A DNA stretch of 64,000 bases, from positions 186,001-250,000 of the forward strand of contig JAPFFF010000039.1 of assembly GCA_039105265.1 (NCBI GenBank), given 5' to 3'. Below, in pieces: positions 49,250 through 60,364 of this stretch. The notes under the pieces were generated by a model. The model made no database searches. It was not told the origin of the DNA and saw nothing but the letters and a program-made list of their open reading frames with translations. A program made the position numbers and the translations under genes. How positions within the stretch are numbered: the first letter of the stretch is position 1; the number at the start of each line of letters is the position of its first letter. Source of the stretch: Tritrichomonas musculus (lineage: Eukaryota > Parabasalia > Tritrichomonadida > Tritrichomonadidae).

Positions 49250-51118
49250 GAATTATTCATTGCTGCAAAAAGAGGTTATTTGGAAATTGTTCAAAAACTG
49301 GTTTCAATACAACAAATAGATATTAATGCTTTATCTTTCAATAATGCACATAGGGTAAATATTTTAAATTTCAAAAATTGATAAAATTTTGAATTGTTTT
49401 TGTTAATGAAATTTCATATCATTTGATTTCATGGTGATATTTCAAAAGCAATTGATTTAAATATTGTTTTTATAATATATATATTTATGACATTATAAAC
49501 ATCATTTTTTTAACTTTATTCCAAATTATTTGGTTTAAACATCATTTCAAACAAAAAGTGTTTTTAAATGAAATTCTAAATATGAACTTTGATAAAATTT
49601 TTATTTCAATTTCATGAAACTGCATTGCAAGTCGCTATTGATAAAGGCAATTTTGATATCGTTAAAGTGCTATTAACAAGAGATGATATTGATGTAAATC
49701 TTAAAGCTATTCTCAATAAGAGAATAATTTAATAAAATTCTCCATTTGTATTAAATATAATTTCATACACTATTTTCATTGGATTTCATGTGTACTAATT
49801 TCATTTTGTTTTCATTTTCAATTTTCCTCATCATATTTTATCACAATATTTTAATAGAATTATCAATTAGCATTTGTTCATACAGTTTAATACAATACAT
49901 TTAAATAGGATTTTTATTAAATTTTTTAAATGGAGTTGCAAAATATTTTTTTTATATTATTTCAAATTATAACATTTCAATGAAATTCAATTTTTATTTT
50001 CATTCAAAATCTCCAATTTTTCTGGCATCCCAATTAGGTTATCATGAAATTGTTCAACTTTTATTAACGAAAGCAGATATTGATATTAATGCCCATTCAA
50101 TTATCATTTTAATATTTTTAATGTAATTTAAAATAAATAAAATTGTAATAGAATTCATCCAAATTGTTTTGATTGCATTTCACATCAAATTTTAATGGAA
50201 TTCAGAATACTAATTTATAAATAGAATTTTTTGTAATATTTTAAAATAGCATTTCAATTTATTTAATTTAAAATAAAGTTCATAAATACACTTTAATGTC
50301 GTTATAAAAAATATATTCTTTAATTCTGTTTATTATTAATTTTTAAATTACATTCATTGTTGATTTTCAATAAAACACCTCTAAATTCTGCAGTAAAAAA
50401 AGGCCATTTAGATGTAGTTAAAGTTTTATTATCAAACCAGAAAATTGATATTAATCTCCCTTATATTTGAAATCAAAAGTTTTAATATCGTTTTATCTGC
50501 TTTTTTTATATCATTTCATTTTAGAATAGTTTATAAAATTCATTTATATGTATTTGATTACATTTTAAATCAAATCTATTTTAATGACATTTTATATTTT
50601 AGAGTTTTATTATGTTTTCTATATTTTATTTAACAAACCAGTTTTATTGACTTAACTTGAATGAAATTTCAATTTAATTTCAATGAAATTCCAATTATTT
50701 TTCTTTTATTATATCCGAACAAACTTATATCTAGCAATAAACAAAAATAATTTGGAAATGGTCAAATTATTAATATCAAAAAAAGGAATCGATTTAAATG
50801 CTTATTCAATTCTAAATGATGAAATATATAAGAATATTTGAAATATAATGTTTTGAATGATATTATGCCCTAAACAATTTTATTTTACAGCGTTACATGA
50901 AGCAGTTTTTATTGGAAATATTAACATTATTAAACTACTTTTAGAACAACAAAATATTGATCCAAATAAGACAAATCGAATTTGAATTTGTTTCTTTAAT
51001 AGAATTTTATTATATGCATTTTAATGATTATAATAAATATTATTTTTGGGAAAAGCCTTATGAAATCACCAACAATGAAGAGATTAAAAAACTCTTTATA
51101 GAAAAACTTCATCAGTAA
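49250..51118 (+). pseudogene. Six single ankyrin modules and a terminal piece, separated by AT-rich spacers
   Basis: In order: LFIAAKRGYLEIVQKLVSIQ (49.25 kb), TALQVAIDKGNFDIVKVLLT (49.62 kb), PIFLASQLGYHEIVQLLLTK (50.01 kb), TPLNSAVKKGHLDVVKVLLS (50.37 kb), NLYLAINKNNLEMVKLLISK (50.73 kb), TALHEAVFIGNINIIKLLLE (50.9 kb), then YEITNNEEIKKLFIEKLHQ and a stop at 51118. Each module is one clean ankyrin unit ending in D(I/V)N or DPN. The spacers, about 65 to 310 bases, break at the same point of the unit and do not keep a common frame. I see no trichomonad intron motif (ACTAACACACAG) in them. It is either a decaying 3' part of the preceding gene or a gene with unusual intervening sequences. Confidence 0.6.
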
Positions 51119-51259
51119 AAAACTTTCAAGACATAAATAATATATGTTGCTTTTGATTATTTAAGATGTTTTCTGATAGGAATAAAAAAATTTTTATTGG
51201 TTAACTTAATAGTATTTAGAAATAGTTAAGTGTATTTTTCTCCCACAATATTCTACAAT

Positions 51260-53103
51260 ATTTTTGTTATTTGCAAAAAATGCAAACACGGTTGGAAAAC
51301 AAATCAAAAAGAAAAATAAGCTTTTGATGATTTGTGTGAATGTCAGAAATGATATTCATTCACATTACAACAGAAGTTTGGCCAAATATAATAACTTTTT
51401 GAAAATGCAATTTCCACTATCTTTTTCTGTACGCATAAATTATTTAACTATGAAAGATTATTTATTTCTGTGTCATTCATATTTCTCAGGCCTTGATTAT
51501 ATTCAATGAATGGACGAATATCAACTCCTTTGTCATCAAAATAAAGAAGTAAAGTTTTGAGGGAATATAGATCTTTTTTTCAACAGCAAAAAAAGTTATA
51601 GAAGATCCTTTTTTCAACGAAGTTCTTGATCAAGCCTTGGTCAATCATATAAGACGCCTATATCTTGAAGAAACAAGTATTATCCCAGAAATAAGCAACT
51701 TAATTGAAACAGAAGGATAAATATATTTTTAAGCGCTGTATTCACCTAACACCTATTTTTTTTTTTTTAATGATTCATTCTATTAAAAGAAATCATTTCC
51801 CTATCAATTTTGTTTGAAATTTTCTGAAATTCTCTTCTTTTTTATTATTATATTTTATTCATAATTTTAATTTCTCAAGAAATTAATTTTTAAATTTTCA
51901 AAATTGATAATCGCATGTAGTTATGGATCACCGCAAACCAGGTAATTCAATAAAATGATTGATAGCATTATGGAACAATCATCAGGAAGAAAACCTTTTA
52001 TGTTCAATAACTGCTGCTCAAAAGAATTAGAACTAGGCTTTTGTATCCAGTGAACTGAGTGTCCATTTTCGACTTTTTGTAAAAAGCTGTCACTTTTTAT
52101 TTAGTATTTTATTCAAAGATTTGTGTTGAAGTATCCAAATAATATTTTATTGGATACTTTATTTTTACTTTAATAAACTCATTAATATCAGAAAAAAAGC
52201 AATAATAAATGTCTTAAACACCTACTATTCTTAATTTTTAAAAAACCTCTCAAATATGAACTATAAACTTTTCAAATTCACTAAGAATGATTTTGACCAA
52301 GAAGATCAACATTTGAAATAAAAAATAAAATTCAATGTAAATTTGGAGCGATATAATTGGTCAAACGAAATATACATTCAAAATAATCAATGAAAATTGA
52401 AAGGTGTATCCAAGATTGAATTAAAGAGTCCATTTTGGCAATTTTGGATCCTCAAATTTTCTCAAAAAATAACAAACATAAATGAGTATCCATTGGATAC
52501 TTTTTGAATACAAACTCGTTTGGACACAAAAGCCTAGAATTAGTACATCAAGTAATTGAAAAAGTAATCGAGAGTAGCTGCAACAAATTCAAAACATGAT
52601 CGTTTTTTTTTTTGATATGTGATATGAAAATTCTATTTTTTTCTAAAATATTTATCAGTTGTATTTATTATTTCAGAAAGCAAAAGTAGAAAGAAGTTGT
52701 CATGATTCCTGGTCAGAGCCCAGGACTCCTGACAACCCCTTCACTTGTTAAAATGTCTAAGGAAATACATACAGAAGATCAAATTCAACGATTTACAGGT
52801 CTCTGAGAAGCCCATTTGATCAAAGATTTAAATTGTGTTAGTTCAAGAAGTCATTCTTAATCCAAAACTTACTTATGGATTTACAGTATCAAGTACAGAT
52901 CTTGAAGAATGGAAAGATTTTGACAATCCAGTTTATTTATACTCTTGTACAATACCAAATACAATGAATGCTGTTTACAAACGACTTTTAAGTAAAAACT
53001 TTTTTATGAACTTTATAGCTCATTTGGAGATGAAGAAATAGTTATTGATGATAAATATCCAAATAATGATTTTGATAATTTTTTGATTAAACTTTATAAG
53101 TGA
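51260..53103 (+). pseudogene. Decayed host gene, unknown family
   Basis: Plus-strand coding-like pieces in changing frames: KVIEDPFFNEVLDQALVNHI..LYLEETSIIPEISNLIETEG and a stop at 51718; EQSSGRKPFMFNNCCSKELE (51.97 kb) reading on past an insert into VHQVIEKVIESSCNKF (52.55 kb); VVMIPGQSPGLLTTPSLVKM (52.7 kb); VILNPKLTYGFTVSSTDLEE and LYSCTIPNTMNAVYKRLLSK (52.85-52.99 kb); and SFGDEEIVIDDKYPNNDFDN to 53103. I do not recognise a domain. These may be one gene or two. Confidence 0.4.
52033..52537. mobile_element. 505-bp hAT-like MITE
   Basis: The ends CTAGGCTTTTGTATCCA and its near inverse (TGGACACAAAAGCCTAG) are flanked by AATTAGAA (52025-52032) and AATTAGTA (52538-52545), 8 bp with one difference. 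The interior is AT-rich, with GTATCCA/TGGATAC words in both directions and no gene. It lies within coding-like sequence that reads on across it. Confidence 0.65.
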
Positions 53104-53479
53104 AATATAATATTTTAAATTAGGACACTAATTTAAGTGTTTGAGTGTCCTAATATTTCAAATTGTAAAATATTAAATACCCCTCAAATATCAATTATTC
53201 AATTTTTTGAGTTAGTATATAATTTCAAAATTTTCATATTAATTCATTCTTTGTTTTGGGTATATAGTATTAACCTTTTTTTAAATTTTATTAAAATAAA
53301 TAACCATTAAGATGTTAAGAAATTTATAATTATTTTATTTCGAGCACCTTCAGAAATCAATTTCGATAAAATTCAAATTTGAATTTATTAATATAAAAAA
53401 TTGAAAGATTTTTCTTTACTGTTTTGTATTCAAAATTAACTTAGGAAAAAAAAAATATTTTTAAGAATTCCACCTAAAA

Positions 53480-56400
53480 ATGGTGGATTTCAGGCCTTTC
53501 AGATTTTTCTACCCGTTATTTCGGACAATTCATATTTTTTGCACATTTTCTCCATATATACAATGGGCCCTAGCCATATCTATTTTTTTTCAATATTTTT
53601 TTTTGGAAGTATACTCAGTTAAACCTTCAGCTTACTTTTTTGAAAGCAATGAACGGAATGTTTTTATTAATATATTGTCAATTTGTTATTTTCTTCCATG
53701 GATTTTTGGGACAGATTCAATGTGCTATGACTCAGTAATTTGGCTTATTTTCAACTTAATATTCATAATTTTTATGATTATTCTAACTCATCGTTGCAGC
53801 AAAGGTCATTTTATTCCTCATTTTTCTTTTTTCTATATCAAATATTATTTTCAATTTATTCAACCTATTTTTTCTATTCCACTTTTTTTCCGAATTTCGT
53901 ATTCAATTGAACGTTTAATAAATAATAGATCCAAAGAGAACATTGCTTCCTTCATTATCCTTCTTATCAACCTTCTAATTTACATATTTGGCCAATTCAT
54001 ATCATCAGTTTTTTTACTTCCGTTTTTATTCATCATTCGATCAAAACTGGATGTTTATGATGGCACAACACATTTATTTTTATATATAACTCAAATTATT
54101 TATTGCATTTCGTTTATTTTGATTCCGGTCTGGAGTTCGATTCCGCTCTCCGGACTTTTTTTGCTTTTATATTTTTTTATTTTAGTAATTCTTCTATATT
54201 ATCGCTTAGTAACGACAGTCCATGTCTCCCTAGTAGCTCAATATTTAGAACTATCACCACTTTTCTGTCTTCCTTTTATGGTTTTTTATCATCTCTATTT
54301 TGCCAAATTCCACTTTTTCTATACATTCATATATCTATTGTTCTTTCATATACTTTTTATTGTCATTATTAATTTTGTCCGAAAACAGCTGAAGAAAAAT
54401 TGTCTTCATCTCTTTGAAAGCTTCATTTATGAGGATTCTACAACTGAACAAGAATTGCCTCCTTTTGTTTTAGGTAACATTTCATCCTCGATTCGTTTGA
54501 TTGCTTATTATAACTCTGATCCATCGGTGTTGAATCGATTCTTAGAAAACCAAAAACAGACACATTTAAGGACGTCTGTTTTTATTGAAATTTGTCGATT
54601 TTTGTCCATTTTTAAAGAATATCGACAAATGATGCTTGACGAAATCAGCTACTTTTCACCAAAATCTGTTTACAACAACTTCATTTTGCACATGTTTCAA
54701 TATTTGCTGGAGCAGCAGAATATGACAAAAGTGCCTGCATTTTACAAGAACAGATTGGATTACTTTTATAGAGGATTTGCAACACATTCATATTTTTATT
54801 GGAAAGCACGTAAAGAGAAAAAGTTTGTCAGAGCATTTTTTGAAAGCTATACATGTGCGTTCCTTGTCAATGATTGGAAATACATGATAAGTGGCCTTTT
54901 TTATTTGTATCCTTTTGTTCCTATTCTGCATAAATATTTGGCTGACTTGCTGCTGGATACAGATGGCGACTTTGAAGGTTACAAGAAAGAAATGAAAGTC
55001 TATTTTTCATTAGAAAAGAAGCAATCTGTTGTCTTCGATCCATTTCTTCAAGTGAATGCGATGATGAATCCGAAAATTCTTCAATTTTGCAACCAAAAAT
55101 CGCATGCGATGTTTAATATTTCTTCTGCTTCATCAGCAATGAACACTGTGAATTTGACTAAGACTCGTTCTTATTCACTTTTTCAAACCAAAAGAAAGAA
55201 GGAAGTTAAACCTGATAAAAAAACAGTTGCATCGAAGATTATTCGTTCAGAAAGAAAAATTCCTTATCTTCATTATTTGTTGTTTATCTTGCCAGCTTTA
55301 ATTTCATTTGGATTTGTTGTTTCAACATCACAGAATTTTAAATTAAATATGAAAAACTGGAAAGATTACATTGAATCAATTAATCTCGTTCAACACTCTT
55401 TTTACAGTGTTATTTCGTCAATCTTTATTCCTTTTGCTTTGCCTGATTATTCAAATTTCAATAAATCCGACATTATTGAATGCCAAAAAGCTTTCTCTTT
55501 GATTCCGATGTATATAAATCAATATTATTTAAATTTGCCAATTTTGTCGAATCAAAGTAACTTTCTATTGATTCTTACCTTTCATGAAATTGGTGATTTA
55601 GTAATGAAATCAGATGATGTATGCGACATTGTTGTTAATTTTTCTGATTTCATGAGTAAGAACACATTTAATAACATAAATTTGATTTTTAAAGAAAATC
55701 GAAATTATCTTGAATATCTTGGAAAAGTGCTCCAATCAACTGATGAAGTCTACCATTTCAAAAGTTTCCTCCTCTATGGGAGCATAATAATTATAATCTT
55801 TTTGATTATCTATTTCATTGTAGCTTGCATCACGTTGAATAAAATAATGTCAAAGAATGTGAAAGCCATTGATTTTTTATCATCTGAAAAACGAATTTCA
55901 TCTGTTTTACAAGAACCTGAGTCAAGAGAAAGTTTATGGGATCAATTGGCTGGTTTTGATCCATCTTTTGTTTTCTCTGATTATTCATTTAATTTCGACT
56001 CTGATGAAGATAATGATCCTTTTGCAACAACAGCGTTGTCAACAACTCATCTTTCAACAATAAACTTTTCAACGACAACTGTCTCTTCTGCCAATCAAAC
56101 CATCCAAACAGCTGCTTCAAGCATCAAGTATGTAAAGAATGCAAACTTTCAAACAAACAACGAAAACATTGATCCAAACACGAATCAAAATTTGAATGAA
56201 AAAATAATTCCATCATCATTCAATGAAACTGAAAACAATTCAATGAATGAAATGAATTCAAAATTGATTGTACCAGATGATATTGAAATCCATATCGAAA
56301 ACGATAATGATGATCAATTGAATTCAATTATTCCTGAATTGAACTCAACAATGATACAAATAGACAATCATCATCATGGCTTCAAAATTGAGAATAACGA

Positions 56401-58177
56401 TTTTGATTTGAATGAATTGATGATTTATTTGAAAAGTAAAGAAAAGGAAATCCGATTTTTCAGTTTCTTGTCAATTCTGATGATTCTCTGTCCTTGTCTC
56501 TTCTTTTATTTAATGGCGCTCATTGCTTATCATCCACTGAATGAAAGGAAAAAGAACGAGTATCAATATGGGAAACGAGTTTTTTCAATTGTCAACGACT
56601 TTAAAAATGCAATGACACTCGTGAATGAGACGTTGTATTTGTATAAAAAAGGACATTTGAATGTGACAAATCTTGAGTTAATAGACAACATTTATGAGAG
56701 TCATATAATGCCGCATTGGCATTTGTATTTTGAAGAGAAATGTTATAATGACGATGAAATGAACTGTTATTCAATTCACTCAATTGTTCAACTCTTGCAA
56801 GCACAGAACATCACCAAGGAATTCATTGAAGTTTACGCATTACCGATTCTTGTTTCGTTTGCTGAAAACTCAATGACAGTATTCTTCAATGAAAGTATCG
56901 AAGGATCATCTTCAGTCCAGTCAGCCAAGATACCTTTTGCCTTTACCTGCTTAATGGTTGTGCTTTCTATTTTTGTTGGCGGCTATTTTAAAACCGCTTC
57001 ATTGAAAAGATCAATGAATTCGCTCTTCCACTTCCCTAGATATGAAAGCAACCAAAACAGTGAGCCGCATGCATACAATAATGAAGCCAAAGATAGTCTC
57101 AATTCTAAAGAAGGGAACAGTAGTTTAAATTCTAAAGAAGCAAATGAAAATGTCGGTTCCAAAGGTTCATCGTTATACAAAAATTCAGTGAATTCGAGGG
57201 ATTCGTTGGATTCAAATAACAGTCTAGCATTTGATATCAAGCTTGATTCTAATTTAAGTAAAGATGCAAATAATTACGGTTTGAATAACAACGAAGATGT
57301 ATCAAGGTTTCCATCAAATGTCATCATTATAACGTCAGTAACAGAAACTGATGAAATATACTCAATTTCAGAGACATGCCACAAACTGATAAACAAACAG
57401 TCGTCAGATTTGATTTGCAGGAGGCTTTCGAAGCTTTTTCCATGCACATCGAAGAGGAGGGACTTTGAAATCAGGGAATTTAATGGTAAGACGTTTATTT
57501 CAAAAACGAAGTCGATTGGAAAGTTGTCAAAAACGGTTTTAATTGAAGCAGCCAAATTTGAATCAAAAATAAAAACTGCCACGATCACACAAAAGTTGAT
57601 CAACTTCTTCCCAAATTATTTTGCAAAACCGTTTTCAGAAGAGTTCACCAATATCTTCCACTTCAAACAGAGTCTTCTCATTTTCATAAGAATTGACTCA
57701 AGTGCCGATCAAATTGACAACTTTTTCAATATAATAAATCGTCTTGACCAAACATTTTACAACATCGATTTTATTCGTTCTAATGGATCTGTTTTGACAT
57801 GTATTTGTAGAGAGCCAGATGAGTTGGAGATCATTCTTTACTTGCGCGATTTGATTTCAAGTTGTGAAGAAAATTCAAAGAGACAGGTGAATAATTTTTC
57901 ATTGAAATCAATTTTCATTGATTTCATTGATGAATTGAATGCAGAAGTTGTTGAAGGAGACATTGAACCTGAAATTTCATTTGAAGAAAAAGAATTTTTC
58001 ATAAGCGAAAATCTGACATTTTTCGTTGATGATCATCGCATCGGATTCTCTGAAGAATCTCTTTCAATTTTGAGTGTCTTTTCAAAATTGAATATAGTGA
58101 CAAAAGTTTTGTATGGTAAGAAAGTTACACTCATTCCTTTTAAAGTATTCTCAAGTGAAGTTGTTAATAACCTGTAG
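53480..58177 (+). CDS. Large multipass membrane protein with degenerate cyclase-like C terminus
   Basis: 1565 aa, intact. About eight to ten hydrophobic helices lie in residues 1-310. A soluble region follows, then single helices near 595-615, 765-790, 992-1015 and 1150-1170, with Ser/Asn/Thr-rich linkers (about 825-980 and 1180-1275). The C-terminal 285 residues have the layout of trichomonad adenylate/guanylate cyclases: a PAS-like segment (FEIREFNGKTFISKTKSIG), then INFFPNYFAKPF, where active relatives have an LPP-type segment before the catalytic domain, then LLIFIRIDSSADQIDNFF for the first metal site and DFIRSNGSVLTCICREPDE for the second. The metal-binding aspartates of the usual F-x-D-I and K-x-x-G-D motifs are not preserved. 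I infer a sensor-like protein related to receptor cyclases but probably without activity; this needs a profile search. Confidence 0.65.
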   Translation: MVDFRPFRFFYPLFRTIHIFCTFSPYIQWALAISIFFQYFFLEVYSVKPSAYFFESNERNVFINILSICYFLPWIFGTDSMCYDSVIWLIFNLIFIIFMIILTHRCSKGHFIPHFSFFYIKYYFQFIQPIFSIPLFFRISYSIERLINNRSKENIASFIILLINLLIYIFGQFISSVFLLPFLFIIRSKLDVYDGTTHLFLYITQIIYCISFILIPVWSSIPLSGLFLLLYFFILVILLYYRLVTTVHVSLVAQYLELSPLFCLPFMVFYHLYFAKFHFFYTFIYLLFFHILFIVIINFVRKQLKKNCLHLFESFIYEDSTTEQELPPFVLGNISSSIRLIAYYNSDPSVLNRFLENQKQTHLRTSVFIEICRFLSIFKEYRQMMLDEISYFSPKSVYNNFILHMFQYLLEQQNMTKVPAFYKNRLDYFYRGFATHSYFYWKARKEKKFVRAFFESYTCAFLVNDWKYMISGLFYLYPFVPILHKYLADLLLDTDGDFEGYKKEMKVYFSLEKKQSVVFDPFLQVNAMMNPKILQFCNQKSHAMFNISSASSAMNTVNLTKTRSYSLFQTKRKKEVKPDKKTVASKIIRSERKIPYLHYLLFILPALISFGFVVSTSQNFKLNMKNWKDYIESINLVQHSFYSVISSIFIPFALPDYSNFNKSDIIECQKAFSLIPMYINQYYLNLPILSNQSNFLLILTFHEIGDLVMKSDDVCDIVVNFSDFMSKNTFNNINLIFKENRNYLEYLGKVLQSTDEVYHFKSFLLYGSIIIIIFLIIYFIVACITLNKIMSKNVKAIDFLSSEKRISSVLQEPESRESLWDQLAGFDPSFVFSDYSFNFDSDEDNDPFATTALSTTHLSTINFSTTTVSSANQTIQTAASSIKYVKNANFQTNNENIDPNTNQNLNEKIIPSSFNETENNSMNEMNSKLIVPDDIEIHIENDNDDQLNSIIPELNSTMIQIDNHHHGFKIENNDFDLNELMIYLKSKEKEIRFFSFLSILMILCPCLFFYLMALIAYHPLNERKKNEYQYGKRVFSIVNDFKNAMTLVNETLYLYKKGHLNVTNLELIDNIYESHIMPHWHLYFEEKCYNDDEMNCYSIHSIVQLLQAQNITKEFIEVYALPILVSFAENSMTVFFNESIEGSSSVQSAKIPFAFTCLMVVLSIFVGGYFKTASLKRSMNSLFHFPRYESNQNSEPHAYNNEAKDSLNSKEGNSSLNSKEANENVGSKGSSLYKNSVNSRDSLDSNNSLAFDIKLDSNLSKDANNYGLNNNEDVSRFPSNVIIITSVTETDEIYSISETCHKLINKQSSDLICRRLSKLFPCTSKRRDFEIREFNGKTFISKTKSIGKLSKTVLIEAAKFESKIKTATITQKLINFFPNYFAKPFSEEFTNIFHFKQSLLIFIRIDSSADQIDNFFNIINRLDQTFYNIDFIRSNGSVLTCICREPDELEIILYLRDLISSCEENSKRQVNNFSLKSIFIDFIDELNAEVVEGDIEPEISFEEKEFFISENLTFFVDDHRIGFSEESLSILSVFSKLNIVTKVLYGKKVTLIPFKVFSSEVVNNL

Positions 58178-59440
58178 TTTCATATCATATAATATTTTAT
58201 ATATGGATATATCCATATTGAATTTTATGTTTATTTATAAAATTTCTGTGATTTTCATCTTTATATATTTTTTTTTTTTTTTTTTTTTTTTTGATTTTAT
58301 TTTTTTTTCTAATGAAAAATTAAAATGAAAATGAATTATGTTTTTAATTTAACAAATTCTTTTTAACTCATTTTTTATACTTATCAGAAAGTTCAAGCTG
58401 TTAATCATGCCAATAGAAGACTGATCAATCAACCATAACAATATCAAATGAATTTGAATTAAAGGTATTCTAAAAATTCATTTCTTTTTCGATTGAAAAT
58501 ATATACTCACCAATAACTTTAATTGAACGTGATTAGTTCAAAGGAAAATCTTTTGAACTCATAAAAATTGAATCATATTATTTATATGAACGATTAAAAC
58601 TCATTCAAAAAAATTGAATTAAATATATTCTATTCATAAATGTTTTTCAAATGTTGTAAAGTATTCATTTTGTTCCTGTCATATCGAAAAAAACGAGTTT
58701 TTAAAAAATGTTAATTTTATTGATAGAATTAACATATTTATGAGATTTTTTTCATCAGTTCTCCATAAACATATGCTACAAAATATCTATAATGTGTAAA
58801 TAACTAAATTTAAAACTTTTTTTGTGAAGATATATTAACATTATTAATGTATATGATAATTGATAGTAGAACGAATAAAAAATATTTATGAAAGTTCTCG
58901 TATCTTTTTTTGATGCACCACTTTTTTTGATTACATTATTTTTTGGAAAAAATGCATATTATTAGGTTATAATAAGAATTTTGATATCGCGCGTTGCATA
59001 AATATTGCTAATAATAACAAGAATATTTTATTTGGTATGCATATTTTGCAAATTCCTGAGATGCTAATTTGAAATAAACTTTATAATTAGCTTGGAAACA
59101 ACATTCGAGATTTATTGGATCTTTGGACTAATAAAATTGCTGGTTCATCCTTTTTTGACGATGAATTTGGGTCATTGGATCTAAATGTATATATTTGCTT
59201 TTGGATCTTAAATTATTCAATTTTTAAAATTTTAGCTTTCTTTTCAAAAAGTTGATATATAAAACAAAAAGTTATGTTCCAGTCAGATTGAAAACTATCT
59301 TTCCATGGATTGTCAGAAAAATATTCTTCAAAGCTTAGCCAAATCTCAGATTACAAATTAAAAAGCATTTATTCAAAGTTTTCTTTCAATTAAAATTCAT
59401 TTTTCTCGGGATGTTCATCTTTAATATATATTATACTTAT
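58178..59440. other. AT-rich intergenic stretch
   Basis: It contains a T-run at 58268-58292 and short A/T runs. I see no gene, RNA or transposon end in it. Confidence 0.65.
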
Positions 59441-59925
59441 GAAATATTATACTAATGAAATATTATACTAATGAAATATTATACTAATGAAATATTATAC
59501 TAATGAAATATTATACTAATGAAATATTATACTAATGAAATATTATACTAATGAAATATTATACTAATGAAATATTATACTAATGAAATATTATACTAAT
59601 GAAATATTATACTAATGAAATATTATACTAATGAAATATTATACTAATGAAATATTATACTAATGAAATATTATACTAATGAAATATTATACTAATGAAA
59701 TATTATACTAATGAAATATTATACTAATGAAATATTATACTAATGAAATATTATACTAATGAAATATTATACTAATGAAATATTATACTAATGAAATATT
59801 ATACTAATGAAATATTATACTAATGAAATATTATACTAATGAAATATTATACTAATGAAATATTATACTAATGAAATATTATACTAATGAAATATTATAC
59901 TAATGAAATATTATACTAATGAAAT
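59441..59925 (+). repeat. 16-bp minisatellite, about 30 copies
   Basis: The unit AAATATTATACTAATG is repeated without visible variation for about 480 bases; flanking units (AAATAATGTACTTATG, AAATGTTTTAAATATG) are degenerate. Such uniformity points to recent expansion. 59930-60360 holds a T-run (60019-60042) and no gene. Confidence 0.95.
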
Positions 59926-60364
59926 AATGTACTTATGAAATGTTTTAAATATGAAATGTTTTAAATATGAAATGATATTGAATATTTTTTGCATTAAATT
60001 GTTAATGCTGTATTCCCTTTTTTTTTTTTTTTTTTTTTTTTTGTATCTTCTTTCAATTATTTGTGAGAACAACATATTTTGAATATAAAAAGCAAAATAA
60101 ATATTTGAATTATTGAGATTGTTTCTGAGTATATAATATAAAAACTAGGGCAAAATAATATTTCTATCAGAATTTAAAATTTTTTTACCTTGAATATCTT
60201 TTTAAATATAAAATAATAATACAATGTTATATTATATATTTGACGTGCTAACATGATAGTTATTTTTTGAAAATATGTTTTAACTTTAAACCTTGCCAAA
60301 ATAGACTTTTAAATTACAAAAAATACGTTTTTTTTTTTAATTTTTAATTTTAAATTTTAAAAAG

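Noticed and set aside
59441-59925. Possible CRISPR-like array
   Set aside because: Units are 16 bases head to tail with no spacers; it is a minisatellite in a eukaryote.
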